64,000 nt of DNA from Cryptomeria japonica (Eukaryota > Streptophyta > Pinopsida > Cupressales > Cupressaceae). How positions within the stretch are numbered: position 1 is the first letter of the stretch; the number at the start of each line of letters is the position of its first letter. Position numbers and translations under genes: made by a program. Below, one piece after another: positions 23,501 to 35,909 of this stretch. The DNA lies in contig NC_081415.1 in the NCBI RefSeq assembly GCF_030272615.1, positions 631,137,240 to 631,201,239 on the forward strand, in the 5' to 3' direction. The notes beneath the pieces are model-generated. The model saw nothing but the letters and a program-made list of their open reading frames with translations. It made no database searches and was not told where the DNA came from.

Positions 23501-23740
23501 TTTCATCTTAAGCTTTTCTTGCTCTGGTATAGTGGTGTTTGAACTAGCAAGAGAGGCGGGACTTATATAGGATGTGGAGGAAATGGCTTCTCTATTATTG
23601 GGAACGGTAATCTCTAGTTGATGGCTGATATTATGGAAAAACACAAAGGGATTTGCATCGCCCAGGATTGTGATCTCTACACTGTTATGTGGGAACTTGA
23701 TACATTGATGGTAGGTAGATGGAACGACTTGCATGGCATG
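20594..23740 (-). pseudogene. T1 pol: protease end, G-patch-like linker, RT and degenerate RNase H
   Basis: It starts after a TGA (23741-23743; T2 has TGG) and is broken again by a TGA near 23423. Up to 23383 it carries the protease tail and a Ser/Pro-rich linker. Then a poor G-patch (GLLIMQRMGYDGQSALG) and a long acidic linker are followed by reverse transcriptase: QKLRKMHPQIAVLV, PVSKPKGGICICTNLRDLN, FPLPNINIIVD, and catalytic YVDD at 21353-21364. The first RNase H follows but reads LYISATSIALG where active gypsy enzymes have an Asp, so it is probably inactive. It ends at KAIRG plus TAG. Being in one long 929-codon frame, this is the best-preserved part of T1. Confidence 0.92.
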
Positions 23741-23743
23741 TAT

Positions 23744-26029
23744 TCAAGGTCTTCCTAACAATAGATTATATGGCAGAGGAAGGTCCAGAACCTGACAGAT
23801 GATGTGCTTTACCACGGGGCCCACTTGGATTGGTAGTAACACAGCTCCTTTGGATGAATGCTTTGCATCGTCATAGGCTTTGATTGTGATCTTCTTACGA
23901 GGATCCACTGATTCTACCGCATAGCCCAATGCTGTGACCAACTGTAGTGTACAAATGTTCAGGCCTGCTCCATTATTGATCAAGACTCGCTTGATCCTGT
24001 GTTGGTTGATAAAGCCTTCAATGTGTAGCGAATCGTTATGAGGTTGCTGGAAGGAAGAGTTGTCACTTTCGGAAAAAGTGAGACAAGGTGATGACTTTAG
24101 ACTTCCAACCATGGCTTGAAATTGGTCTGTATTCAGGTTTGCAGGGACTGACGCCTCTTGGAGTGCTTGATCCAAGATAATTTTATGGGATGGCGATAGG
24201 CGCAATAGTTCTAAAATGGATATAAGCGCAGGCATTTTGTCTAATTGTTCCACAAGATTGTACTGCTTTGGTATGGAGGTGGTGCCTTGTGGAGCTGCCT
24301 TTATGGTGACCTTGCCACGATGTGTAACAACATTGCATTTTGAGTTGGGATTTTTGAAGGTTATAGTTGCAACTTGTTCATTGGCATCATACAGATGATT
24401 TACAATGTAATTATACGCAGCCTGTGTATAATCAGTGGTATCAGTGCCTCGCCTAGAAGTGGAAGGACCCCTTTGATCTTGTGATGGAAGTGGATTTTTG
24501 AACATTAGATGATCATTATTTGTTGTTTTTGGGTCATGTCCTTCAATTTCAATTTCTCCTCGATCAATAAGATCTTGAATGAGATCTTTCAATCGGTGAC
24601 AATTACTTGTCTTGTGTCCTCTCCCTTGATGGAATTCACAGTGTTCAGTATCTCTCCACCATGCCGGTTTGACCTGAGGCTCATAGTTTGATAGTTTAGG
24701 TAGAGTGACCAAATTTTGAGAAATGAGTTGTCGCAACACTGTTTCAATGGGTTCCCCTAAGGGAGTGTATGTGTGTTTCTGTTTTTGCTGACGAGGTCTA
24801 GGTTCATCATGAGATGTGATGCAACCTTGATTGGAAGAAACATTTGTGTTATTCTGAGGTGGAGGTTTTTGTCCTGCAAACCGAACCATAGGTTGTGCGT
24901 TTTGGATAGTCCGGGCATCCACAACCCCATCGTTGACGATATTCTTGTTTTTATTCCAGAAGCTTGGTTTATCACTATTGAAGCGCGGGCGAGGACCATC
25001 TTTTGGTTCATTAAAGATTTTGATGAGTCCTTTCTTGATGAGTGTCCGTTCACATTTTAAACCCTTGGTGATCATATCATTAAAAGAGTCTGTGTCTTTG
25101 ACATCCAGGTGAAATTCCATTTCTTCGTTTAAGTTGGAAATGAATATTTCCACTAGTTCTCGTTCAGGTAACTGAAGAGAACGTCTGCTAGACATTTGGC
25201 GCCATCGTTGCAGGAATACTGAGAATAGTTCACCTGGTTTTTGTTTGGTGTTGCACAGATCAGCCATGGTGATGTTGCGTTCAATGTTATGAGAGTAATG
25301 AGTGAGGAATTTTTGGATAAGTTCCTCAAATGTTCTAATGCCACCTGGTAGTCGGGAAAACCATGATGTGGTTGAACCTCCCAAGCTTTGGGGAAAAAGG
25401 CGCATTAGGTATGTGTCTTCATATGCTACTTCGAGACAAGTGGAATGAAATTCTCGAACATGATCGCGGGGATCCCCCTTTCCTTTATATTTTTCAAATT
25501 TGGGTGTTTCGAATCCTCGTGGAAATGGTGGCATGTAAAGATTCCTATCAAAAGGATAGGGACAGATGTCATTGAGTGAGAATTGGTTAGTCTTGACACC
25601 ACTATGAAGCTGTTGGGCGAGATTCTCGACTTGTTGCCGCAACATCTCCATTTCATTTGGAGGAGGAGGTGGTGGGTTACCTCGAGGAATGTTATATCTG
25701 ATGGGATCTCTACCTCTTTCCTCTTCATGGTGACTTTGTCTTTCTGATGCTTGTCTTAATTGGACAAGATCAAAGTCAGAGGGGAGTTTTGCTCCTTCTT
25801 GAGCGAGTCTTAAGAAGTGAGCATCCGCATTGCTCCTGAGTATTTCGTCAAAAAGTCTGTTAAAGAGAGGGTTATGCTGAGCCCTTTCTATTGTTGCAGG
25901 AGTGGGAGTACTTGGGTTTTCGTCATCTGCATTTCCTCCAAGTGCTTCTTGAAATTCATTGAGATTTTCCTCTTTTTCTTCTTCCATTTCTATTTCTCGT
26001 TGTCTTGACCGTGATCGGGTTTGAGCCAT
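23744..26029 (-). pseudogene. T1 gag and protease
   Basis: The start is taken at the ATG at 26029 (MAQTRSRSRQREIEME), because the same start exists in T2 at 41792; an earlier in-frame ATG at 26134 is possible. The protein has an acidic N-terminus, a proline run (NPPPPPPNEME), the retrotransposon capsid region (YLMRLFPQSLGGSTTSWFSR) and a Cys/His segment (CEFHQGRGHKTSNC) near residue 490. The aspartic protease follows: RVLINNGAGLNICTL, where T2 has IDNGAG. The catalytic Asp codon at 23975-23977 has thus become Asn by a CpG-type G-to-A change. The frame ends in a TGA replacing a Trp codon just after LLLGRP. Confidence 0.92.
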
Positions 26030-28716
26030 TTTGTTTATGAGTCTTTGTTGAGGTTGAGTGAAAATGATGATGAGTTTTTGATGAAATGAGAGATTGATGA
26101 TTGGTGAATTGTGTTGCATGTGGATCTCTAGCACTTTTAAGGTAGATGTAATCGAAATTCCTTCTTTGAATTGCTTGTTTGTTTGATAAGTTTTGATGTG
26201 ATAAGGTGTAGAGAAATCTGAGATGTGTTACAGATTTAACTACATAGTAATGAGAGGATTCACTCATGAACTAGTTTTAACCTGCGTAGATGTGTCTCTT
26301 AGGATGAGCTTATCCTAGATGTAGAAACAATCTAAAAAGTGATGTGATGTGTTTGATTTCAAGCAATATCTAAAAGAGAACTTGGGACAAGAACCTCTTA
26401 ATGTTTTGAGAGTTGGGACGGATTGATGATGAAGTGATGATGTATGAGTGAGATGATGGATGAAAATGTTTTCAACTTCAATAAAAATTTTGTGTTACAA
26501 ATGGGACAAACTCTATCTCTTCCCTTTCGGGTGTTGGTGGTATTTCTCGAGCTGTGTTGTATGTGATACAAACGTTTGGGAAGAAGTTGGGATTAATCTT
26601 TCCTCCTTGGTTTTTGTGATAACTCAGAGCTCTATATTGCATAAAAGCTCTGCGGTTCAATGATTCGGAATCAAATTCGTTTGTTTTTCCTTGAAGGTAG
26701 AGACGCATATGACGCAGAAAGACTCTATGTGAGACAAAGATTTGTCTATTTATATAGAAGAATTTCCTCCTTTTGATCAAAGCCTTTGAGCTCAATGGTC
26801 TTCTTTTCAAGTTGATATTCTGATGATACTTCTTCTTTTGCAAGATGTGAAAAATGGTCATAAAATTTGACTCTTTGTTGTTTGTACCTTGTTTTTGATG
26901 TTTTTGGTTGTTTTGACAGATGTTTGGTTGGATGAATACTTTGTTTTTGGGAAGTGATTTTCTGATTTTTCTTTGACAAGAAAACAAAGCAAGCACACAA
27001 ACACAAGAATGTTGCCTGAAAGGCACAAATGAGTATGGGTCTAGATCAACCCAATCCTTGGACTTGTATATGACCCTTCCTTTAGATGTATTTTAAGGTG
27101 TATTTCCAAAGCCTGAAGTTGGCTCAATTTGTACTTGGTCTTTAAAATGAACACACTTCAAACGCTTTTTATCCCTAAGGTCAAATGGCCAGTTGTGATA
27201 AATTTAGCCCACATCTTGATATTTCTTTGACTTTGGTACTACATACCTTATGAATCCCGTCGTGGCAGGTAAGGATGTGATATAATAAGTCTTGCACGAA
27301 CATAACAAATAGATGATCCCTATGATGGGGGAGTCACCACTTTTATCAAGCCACAAGTGACTTTTCAAAAAACTATGTTTCTACTCAAGGAAATATGTAT
27401 GGTGAGTATCTTGGGAGCAAAACCATCTATGCTCTTGCACTAAATTATATCGCAAATATCCTCAATCAATAGAACGGGCGGGCTACTACTTAAAGGTGTT
27501 TAGTCATGTTCGATGTTTTTGGACATAAGTTCATTCTGCAGTGACTCACTTAAGAGCCTTGTAACTGGTGGTGGGGCCCATTTGTCTTTTCGGCTAGTTA
27601 CACTATAGGAACAGCTATACCCAAGGCTACAACTTTCGCTCTCACCTGATTTCTATAGCGGCTCGAAGGATTTACCGCGCGAGGTCGTTCCCAAGAGTGA
27701 TGTGTCTCTTGGCAGGCCTCTCTTAAAAAGATAAAATTTTTGAGTGTTACTAACACTTTTCTCTTGCACCTAGGACCACAAGAGCCAAGGGAGAGGATAG
27801 TGTGTGTTAGAAGTAGGACCACTCGACCAACTCTTTTGCACAAGTGTGCCAAACACAAAATTCACTTGTTCCTTTTAACTTGTCATCGCAATGATTTTCT
27901 ATCTATTTGGAGATGTTGCTCCAACAATCATGGTGTTCTTTTTAATTTTCAAAGGCAATTGTTTGAGTAAACTAGAATTTGAAAATCATGGTCAACTTTA
28001 ATGAAAAACACGTTTGCATGAAGTGAAATTGCTTTAAAAATGAGACAAGCTGATTGTGAATTTTATTTGCAACAAAAATGGAAGTGTGGATTGTGAGTTT
28101 TATCTTGATGCAAGAAATAAAATTTGTCTTGTTGATTTTAAGCACCAAAAGAATTTCTTCCTAACTTTGCAAAAAAATAAATTTGCGTGTTTGTTTTTGT
28201 GATTCTTTTTAACTTTGAACAAATGTGATTCTTTTTAGAGCTCTAAACGAAAGATGTGGTTCTTTCTTTTTAAAACTCCAAATGAATGTGTAGTTGATTT
28301 TAACCCAAAAGGAAAATGAATTTATTTTATCCTAACTTGAAAGACGAAGTTAGAAATATGAAAAAATTTATTTCTTAAGCTAAAATTGCTAAAAAATCCT
28401 ATTGTAGGGGTTAATTAAAACCTACACAAAAGATAATTAGTTAGAAAAATCCGCATGTTTTGGTGGGCTTCTACAAGCCTAAAATTTTTGGTTTTCGGTT
28501 ACAAGGAATTTTCTTACAACTCTCTGTTAAATAGCTCTACTCTGTGTGAAAATAGAAGTGCTATTTAACATGAATGAGCAACAATATAGACAATAGCGCT
28601 AAAGTATCAATTTGCGAAGGTGCTAAATTGAGAACAAAAATGCAAGAGAATGACCTGTGTGTCAATTAAAACATTCAAAAGTTAGTAGTCTTCAAAATGA
28701 TTGCTCTTTGATTCAC
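26030..28716 (-). other. T1 5' leader
   Basis: About 2.7 kb between primer site and gag. A 182-codon minus-strand frame (26478-27026) is present, and a 176-codon version occurs in T2 (42241-42771). The two copies are so similar overall that this does not prove coding. Some large Tat elements have an extra open frame upstream of gag, so it is recorded as a possibility. The part nearest the LTR (27,870-28,700) differs between T1 and T2 by many indels, unlike gag-pol. Confidence 0.6.
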
Positions 28717-28729
28717 GTCGGGTTCACCA
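28717..28729 (-). promoter_or_regulatory. T1 primer-binding-site-like motif
   Basis: On the minus strand the 5' LTR end is followed by two T residues and then TGGTGAACCCGAC. It starts with TGG, as expected for pairing to a tRNA CCA tail. The same motif is present in T2 at 44509-44521. I could not match it to a known plant tRNA 3' end from memory. Confidence 0.55.
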
Positions 28730-28731
28730 AA

Positions 28732-30280
28732 TGATGCTCTGCAAAAAGGATTAGAAAATCTGTTTGATGGCAACACACACAAGAGCACAAGAAACAAACA
28801 TTAGTGTTAGCAACAAAAGATTATCCTAAACAGGCATATCAAGAGAGATATTAAGCATGAAACAGAAAGCATATAAACATAGAATAAAATAGCTAATCAA
28901 GATGCTCATAGTTGCTCCTCCCTTGTTCCTCTCCTCTCCAAGTCCCAAATGAGTGTAGCTATCAGCTTTTAGCACTAGCCATGGATGCCATATGGAGATT
29001 CAAGATGGTTGAATATGATAAGCAAATGCTATGCAAGTGTAGATAGTGATGCTATGAAAAAGCTCTATGTTAATGCCAGTATAACAACAATACTCTAATG
29101 CTTTTTTTTTTTTTGCTTGAGGAGAAGGGTTCTATTTATAGAAGAAATGGGGAATGAAGGGTTAAGATTGAGCAATCTTAACAAGGGTTAGGATTGAAAG
29201 ATATTCAATCCATGTGAGACTTTCAACCCAATCCCATGTTGACAAGTGTCACCATGAGGAGGCTTGAGAGGAGAGATAAGAAGCATTAAATGCTTGAGGG
29301 GACATGATGGTTACCCTAGTCAAAGAAATAAATGTTTTGAAGAGACACATGGGTTACATGAGGGTTAGGTTAGGGGTCAAAGTCCTTAACCATTGGTGCA
29401 AGTGGAATTAACCACTAATGGTCATGTAAGAGCCATAAGTGGTTTGGAAGACTTTAGAGGTTAATTTGTTGAACACACAAAGCATTAATTACTTTGCAAA
29501 GACTTTGGAGTCTTTGAGAAATGACTCCAATTTGCTTAGGAATGTGACAATATTTGGGGGATGGATTAGGTTAATTAGGAAGGGTTTAGAAGAATCTAGA
29601 AGGGGTTTAGGCATGCAAGTGGATTTTGTAGGAAAATGCAAGTGGGAGGAATTTTGGTATTTTCAATTAAAATAAAATCATTTATTTCAATTAAATGGTA
29701 TAATTTGCATTTGGATAAATATTCAAATAAATATTAATTTATTTAAATGAGAAAAAGGAAGATAAAGCATTAAAATGCTTGAAGACTTTGAAGGAAACCA
29801 TTAAAGGCTTGAAGACTTTAAGGGAAACCATTAAAGGTTTGAGAAGACTCTAGAAGGAAGTCATTAAGTTTGAAGACTTTAAGGGAAACCATTAAAGGTT
29901 TGAGAAGACTCTAGAAGGAAGCCATTAAGTTTGAAGACTTTAAAAGAAACCATTAAAGGTTTCAAGTGGGTGAGGATAAATAGGTTTTTAAATAAATAAT
30001 TTATTTAAAATAGTTGTGCAACTTGCATTTGTAGGAAAATGCAAGTGGGTGGAGGATAAAGGTGATTTAAATAAATAATTTATTTAAAATAGTTGTGCAA
30101 CTTGCATTTGTAGGAAAATACAAGTGGGTGGAGGATAAAGGTGATTTAAATAAATGTTAATTTATTTAAATGTGAGAGATGATTTAATTAAACAAATATG
30201 ATTTATTTATTTAATTAATGGTTTGAATTTGGTTAAGTGAATTAAATCAAATAAATTGAATAATTTATTTGATTAATAGG
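28732..30280 (-). repeat. T1 5' LTR, main part (interrupted by T2)
   Basis: It matches 14564-16349 until ATAGG at 30276-30280, where T2 begins. The missing outer ~120 bases are found beyond T2 at 46334-46452. It has two units of the 61-bp repeat. A TATA-like box (ctatttatag) lies at 29132-29141 and would drive minus-strand transcription of T1. Confidence 0.95.
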
Positions 30281-32085
30281 CGATGCTCTGCAAAAAGGAT
30301 TAGAAAATCTGTTTGATGGCAACACATACAAGAGCACAAGAAACAAATGTTAGTGTTAGCAACAAAAGATTATCCTAAACAGGCATATCAAGAGAGATAT
30401 TAAGCATGAAATAGAAAGCATATAAACATAGAATAAAATAGCTAATCAAGATGTTCATAGTTGCTCCTCCCTTGTTCCTCTCCTCTCCAAGTCCCAAATG
30501 AGTGTAGCTCTCAGCTTTTAGCACTAGCCATGGATGCCATATGGAGATTCAAGATAGTTGAATATGATAAGCAAATGTTATGCAAGTGTAGATAGTGATG
30601 CTATGAGAAAGCTCTATGCTAATGCCAGTATAACAACAATAGTCTAATGCTTCTCTTTTTTTTGCTTGAGGAGAAAGGTTCTATTTATAGAAGAAATGGG
30701 GAAATGAAGGGTTAAGATTGAATGGTTTAATCAAGGGCCAAGTTTGAAAGTTGGGAATCCATGTGCACAATTGGCACCAATAAAATGGTGACAAGTGTCA
30801 ACATAGGATTGGGTTGAGAGAAGAGGTTGGAGGCATTAAAGGCCTGAGAAGACCTCATGGTTATCTAGAGGCTAAGGGTCAAGTCCAAATTAAGATTACC
30901 CACTGGATTAAGAGTTAATCCAAGGATAAACCTTTGTGCAAATGTTTAAGAGATAATCATGGTCAAAGCATTAATGGCCTGATGAGACCTTTGGGTTGGG
31001 TAGAGGTTGAGTCAAAACAAATGTTTTAACCATGTGGGAGGGTTTGAGGTAACCATTAATGGTTATTGGAGACTTTGGGGATTAAGTGGTTGAAGGTTGA
31101 AAGCCTTCAATGGTTATCAAAGACTTTGAGCCATTTAGTGGTTGAAGGTTGAAAGCCTTTAATGGTTATCAAAGACTTTGAGGGTTTGAGAAGTGACTTC
31201 CCTTTTGCTTAGGAATGTGACAAAGTTTAGAGAAGGGGTTAGGTTATTTAGAAGTGATTAGAAAATTCTAGAAGGGGTTTAGGCATGCAAGTGGATTTTG
31301 TAGGAAAATGCAAGTGGGAGAAATTTTGGTATTTTCAATTAAAATAAAATCATTTATTTCAATTAAATGGTGTAATTTGCATTTGGATAAATATTCAAAT
31401 AAATATTAATTTATTTAAATGAGAAAAATGAAGATAAAGCATTAAAATGCTTGAAGACTTTGAGGGAAACCATTAAAGGCTTGAAGACTTTAAGGAAAAC
31501 CATTAAAGTCTTAAGAAGACTATAGAAGGAAGCCATCAAGTTTGAAGACTTTAAAGCCATCAAGTTTGAATACTTTAAGGGAAACCATTAAAGGTTTCAA
31601 GTGGGTGAGGATAAATAGGATTTTAAATAAATAATTTATTTAAAATAGTTGTGCAACTTGCTTTTGTAGGAAAATACAAGTGGGTGGAGGATAAAGGTGA
31701 TTTAAATAAATTATTTATTTAAAATAATTGTGCAACTTGCTTTTGTAGGAAAATACAAGTGGGTAGAGGATAAAGGTGATTTAAATAAATGTTAATTTAT
31801 TTAAATTTGAGAGGTGGGATTTTGGGGGATTTACATAAATATTAATTTATTTAAATGTGAGAGAAGATTTAATTAAACAAATATGATTTATTTATTTAAT
31901 TAATGGTCTGAATTTGGTTAAGTGAATTAAATCAAATAAATTGAATAATTTATTTAATTAATAGGAGAAGAGGGTTAAGATGAATTAATTAAATATTAAT
32001 TTAATTAATTCATTAATTGATGGTTAAATAATCAAATAAATACTAAGTATTCATTTAATTAAGTGGACAGATTTATGTGACTACA
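30281..32085 (-). repeat. T2 3' LTR (1,805 bp)
   Basis: It ends GTGACTACA on the plus strand beside the polypurine tract. Compared with the T1 LTRs, the block at ~30,720-31,210 is different sequence (not simple divergence), whereas both sides match well. The TATA-like box is at 30681-30690. Confidence 0.95.
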
Positions 32086-32098
32086 TTTGCCCCTCTTT
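32086..32098 (-). promoter_or_regulatory. Polypurine tract of T2
   Basis: AAAGAGGGGCAAA on the minus strand, immediately before the 3' LTR; identical to T1. Confidence 0.85.
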
Positions 32099-34502
32099 GA
32101 GATGGTGCGGTTTATCGCGTCGTTTCAAAGAAAGAAAAATAGGTGTGAAGAAATGCCCCATAAAATGTAAATTTAATGGGTGGTATGCCCCCTTGAGAGA
32201 TGGGCCGAATTTTTTTTGAAAAATCGGGCAGTCTCTCGAAAAAGAATGAAAAGTGGAGGGGATGTAGAATAGAAGAAATTAGAACTAATGATGAAAGAAT
32301 GGGAGAAAATGGAGTGAATATGAAGAAACAACAAGCCAGCGAGTACCTTGAGGTCATGCAAGAGATACATAGCAGATGTAGTGTGGGGTTTGGATTGATG
32401 CTATACAATTGATCAAAATTGGTTGGACAATCTGGTGCAAGCGGTTTAATTGCCCCGGTCAAGTCAAAGCGTGACAGTTGATGTCAGTTGGTCGCTTGGA
32501 CATGATAAAGTCTGAGTAAGTGAATCAAAGTGACCTGATGTGACTTAGACAATTGATATAATTGCCCGATGAAGTCAAGGTATATGAAGCAAAATACTCG
32601 TTGAGACGTAGACAATTGATGTAATTGTCCGTTGGATTGTGTTTGATTGGTTGATCAATTGATAGTGTGTGCATGTGATGGATGGTTGTGGGGAAACATG
32701 GCAGCCCCGTTAAGACTAGGTCATTATGATAAATGCCTGATGTAGTCTAGGATTACCATGATCGATTACCTGTTGAGACCCGAAGATACTTGATTAGAGT
32801 ATCTGTTGATAGTCTAGGTGTGCATGAGTTGATGTACCTATGCAGATAGAGTAACTTTCTTGACTTATTGGATGACTTGGGATAGGAAACACAATCCCTC
32901 CTATTTAGAGATGGATGGTGATGAACGCTGCTTGATTAGGTTGATTGGGACACGATGTAGGGTATGTGATGGTGATTATCGAGATGGGGAGGGTTGGGGG
33001 GGGTTCAATGTTAGATAGAAGAAATGGAGGACCTATTACATTCCTATGGAAGAAGAGGAAAATAGAGTATCCATTGTCATTACTATGTATGAATGATATG
33101 CAGCTATTTATGAATGTATGGATGGATAGAATGCAATGGAATGCAATATATACAAATGAGATGGAATGATGATGCATGGTGTTTTATTTTTCATCATTGA
33201 GCTTTAAAATGTTGTAAGAAAATACAAGCAACTTGACATAAAGATTCAAGATGACCAGAGTATTTCTTACATGGATTTTGATATAGCAAGTTAATACAAG
33301 CAACTTGATATAATGGATCAAGTTGACCTGAGTATTGCTTGCAGAACAGACAAGGATTATCTCCTTTCATGCATGACTTGGATCGTCCTCCTTGATCTTA
33401 GGCTGATCATATCCTGAGACAAGTGCATACCGTACTAAGAGATAAAAACCTTTATCCAGTTTGGATGAGGTAGGAAGAACCAAAGGAAGAGCATTGTACC
33501 TGCAAACAAACAGTATATACATAAAGAATAAAGAATATGGATCCTTGGTAATGGTTCATGCTCATATGGTCAAGGTATACATTGTAGTCAGCAAGCCGTA
33601 GTGATCTATGATTGTATTTTTGCCTATGATCACATCGCTTAATGAACTTCCCACGTAGACACCATTAGTACATGCCCCAGAACTTCATCGGAAGTAATGC
33701 GCAAACGATACAAAACAATGCTGAAAGATCCTAATATAAATTACTAGACCATAAATCAACCAAGTATTTGATAGTGTAAACAGAATTTTCTTGTCAAAGA
33801 AAATGTCATCTTGTCTTTGTTTTTGTAAGGAAGGATGCATCCTTGTTGAAGACAGTTTTGAGTGTTGATGTTGTTTGGTTTGATTGATAAATGGTCATTT
33901 GTGTGAGTATTTTGTCAATGTTTATCTTGATATCTGTGGATGAGTATGCACAAGGTGTTGCCATGTTTTTGTTTTATTTTTGATGTTTTTTTATGTTTTT
34001 AGATTTTGTGAGACATTTTTGAATGTTTTTTGGATTTTGTGTTGAGACATTTTTGAATGTTTTTGGTATTTTGATGATTGCTTGAATGAAGAACTTAATG
34101 AATCATAAGACAATGTAGAACCCACTTCCATCAATAGGTTAAAGGCATTGCCCCCAGTTTTAGACATGACTATGAAAAAGCGGGATGCTTAGACGCATGA
34201 AGTATTATCATAATTGCAGACAAATAACAAGCCATGGTTTTTGGACGGATGGATGTATGTATGAAGTAGATGTGATCGCAACAAGTCTGAAAGACAATGG
34301 AGCCATAGCCTTTACGAGTGGCCCCTGTTTGCCAGGTTTTCACCATCATACTTACCCAAGGTGCCACTGGAGTGGTTGTTCACCGTTTGGATGCATGATT
34401 TTTCTTTACTTTTTTTGAATGTTTTTGTATTTTCTTCAGGACATTTTTCTGAATGTTTTTGGTATTTTCTGGTATGTAGGGGAGCCTGATGCTCTATACA
34501 CC
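32099..34502 (-). other. T2 long 3' noncoding region
   Basis: Counterpart of 16363-18739 in T1, with the same 71-bp duplication and T-rich stretch. No protein recognised. Confidence 0.7.
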
Positions 34503-35906
34503 TTAGGTATAAAACCGTTTGAGGTGCATGCTATTGATTGGATCTGCAAGCGGTTCTCCTTCTGATGTAGCCAACTGATATGCCCCGGACCCGAACACAG
34601 CAATGACAACATATGGGCCCAGCCAGTTTGATTCAAACTTGCCCTGATGTTCTCGGTTTGGTTGGTTACGAGGATTCTCTCGTAGAACAAGATCACCTAC
34701 CTCAAATGTATGAGGTCTAACTCGGTGATTGTAGCTTCTGCTCATGCGCTCCTGATAGGCTTTGAGGTGATTGTATGCAGCTTGTCGTTTCTCATCAAGT
34801 AACTCTAAGTTCTGAAGACGTGAGACTCTGTAAGCTTCATCATCAATGAGATTGTGCAAGGAAACCCGTAGTGACGGTATCTCGACCTCAATAGGCAAGA
34901 TAGCTTCTGCACCATAGACCAATGAATAAGGAGTTGCACCTGTAGGGGTTCGAATGCTAGTTCGATATGCCCATAGCGCTGGATTTAGTTGAACATGCCA
35001 ATCACGGCCGACATCATTGACTGTCTTCTTTAGGATCCTCAATATGTTTTTATTGGATGCTTCGGCCTGACCATTGCCTTGTGGGTAATAGGGAGTGGAA
35101 AAGCGGTGTTGGATATGAAATTTCTCACAAAGTTCACGGACATCCTGATTTTTGAAAGGAAGACCGTTATCTGTGATGATGGACATGGGCACACCATACC
35201 GGCAGGTGATGTAGTTGAGGATGAATGAGGCGATCTGCTTGTCGGTGACTTGGGTAAGTGGAACAGCTTCGATCCACTTTGTGAAATATTCGGTGGCGGT
35301 AATAATGAATTTATGGCCATTGGATGAAGATGGATGAATCTTACCCACAAGGTCAAGGCCCCATTGACAGAAAGGCCATGGCGTCGTGATTGGTTGCAGT
35401 TCCTGGGCTGGTGCATGTATTAGGTCGCCATGAACTTGACATTTCTTGCATTGTCTGACAAAGTAGTAGGAATCCTTTTCCATAGATGGCCAATAATATC
35501 CAGCTCGCAGGAGTTTCTTGGCGAGTGATGGACCACTTGAATGAGTCCTGCAAATTCCTTCATGTACCTCTTCCAAAGCCTTTGTTATCTCACCTTGTTC
35601 CAGACATCGAAGGAGAGTACCATCAAGACCGCGTCGATATAGGGTTTTGGCAATAATGGTATATCGAGCAGTTTGGCGAATGAAGGTTTTACGTTGGTTA
35701 TTTGATTGGTTGGGAGGAAGGGTGTGATCGCGGAGATAGGTGTAGAACTCACTGTACCATGGAGATTCAGAATCGACAAAGTGACATATCATCTCAGATT
35801 CAGGGATATCATAAGCAGGGATCCAAAGCTGTTCTACCAAGAACTCGTAGCGTGTTGAATTCTGTGGAAGATCTAGTAGAGATGCGATGGTAGCCATGGC
35901 GTCAGC
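34503..35906 (-). pseudogene. T2 pol: integrase
   Basis: A 464-codon frame from MATIASLLDLPQ to the natural stop at 34503. It has the zinc-binding HHCC region (EVHEGICRTH ... CKKCQ), the DDE core (DLVGK; IITDNGLPF; GNGQAEASNK) and the C-terminal FEVGDLVLRENP ... NWLGPYVV segment, complete where T1 has a stop. All three catalytic acidic residues are present, so this integrase domain looks intact on its own. It is separated from the second RNase H by a TGA at 35907-35909. There is no chromodomain, as expected for the Tat lineage. Confidence 0.92.
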
Positions 35907-35909
35907 AGC

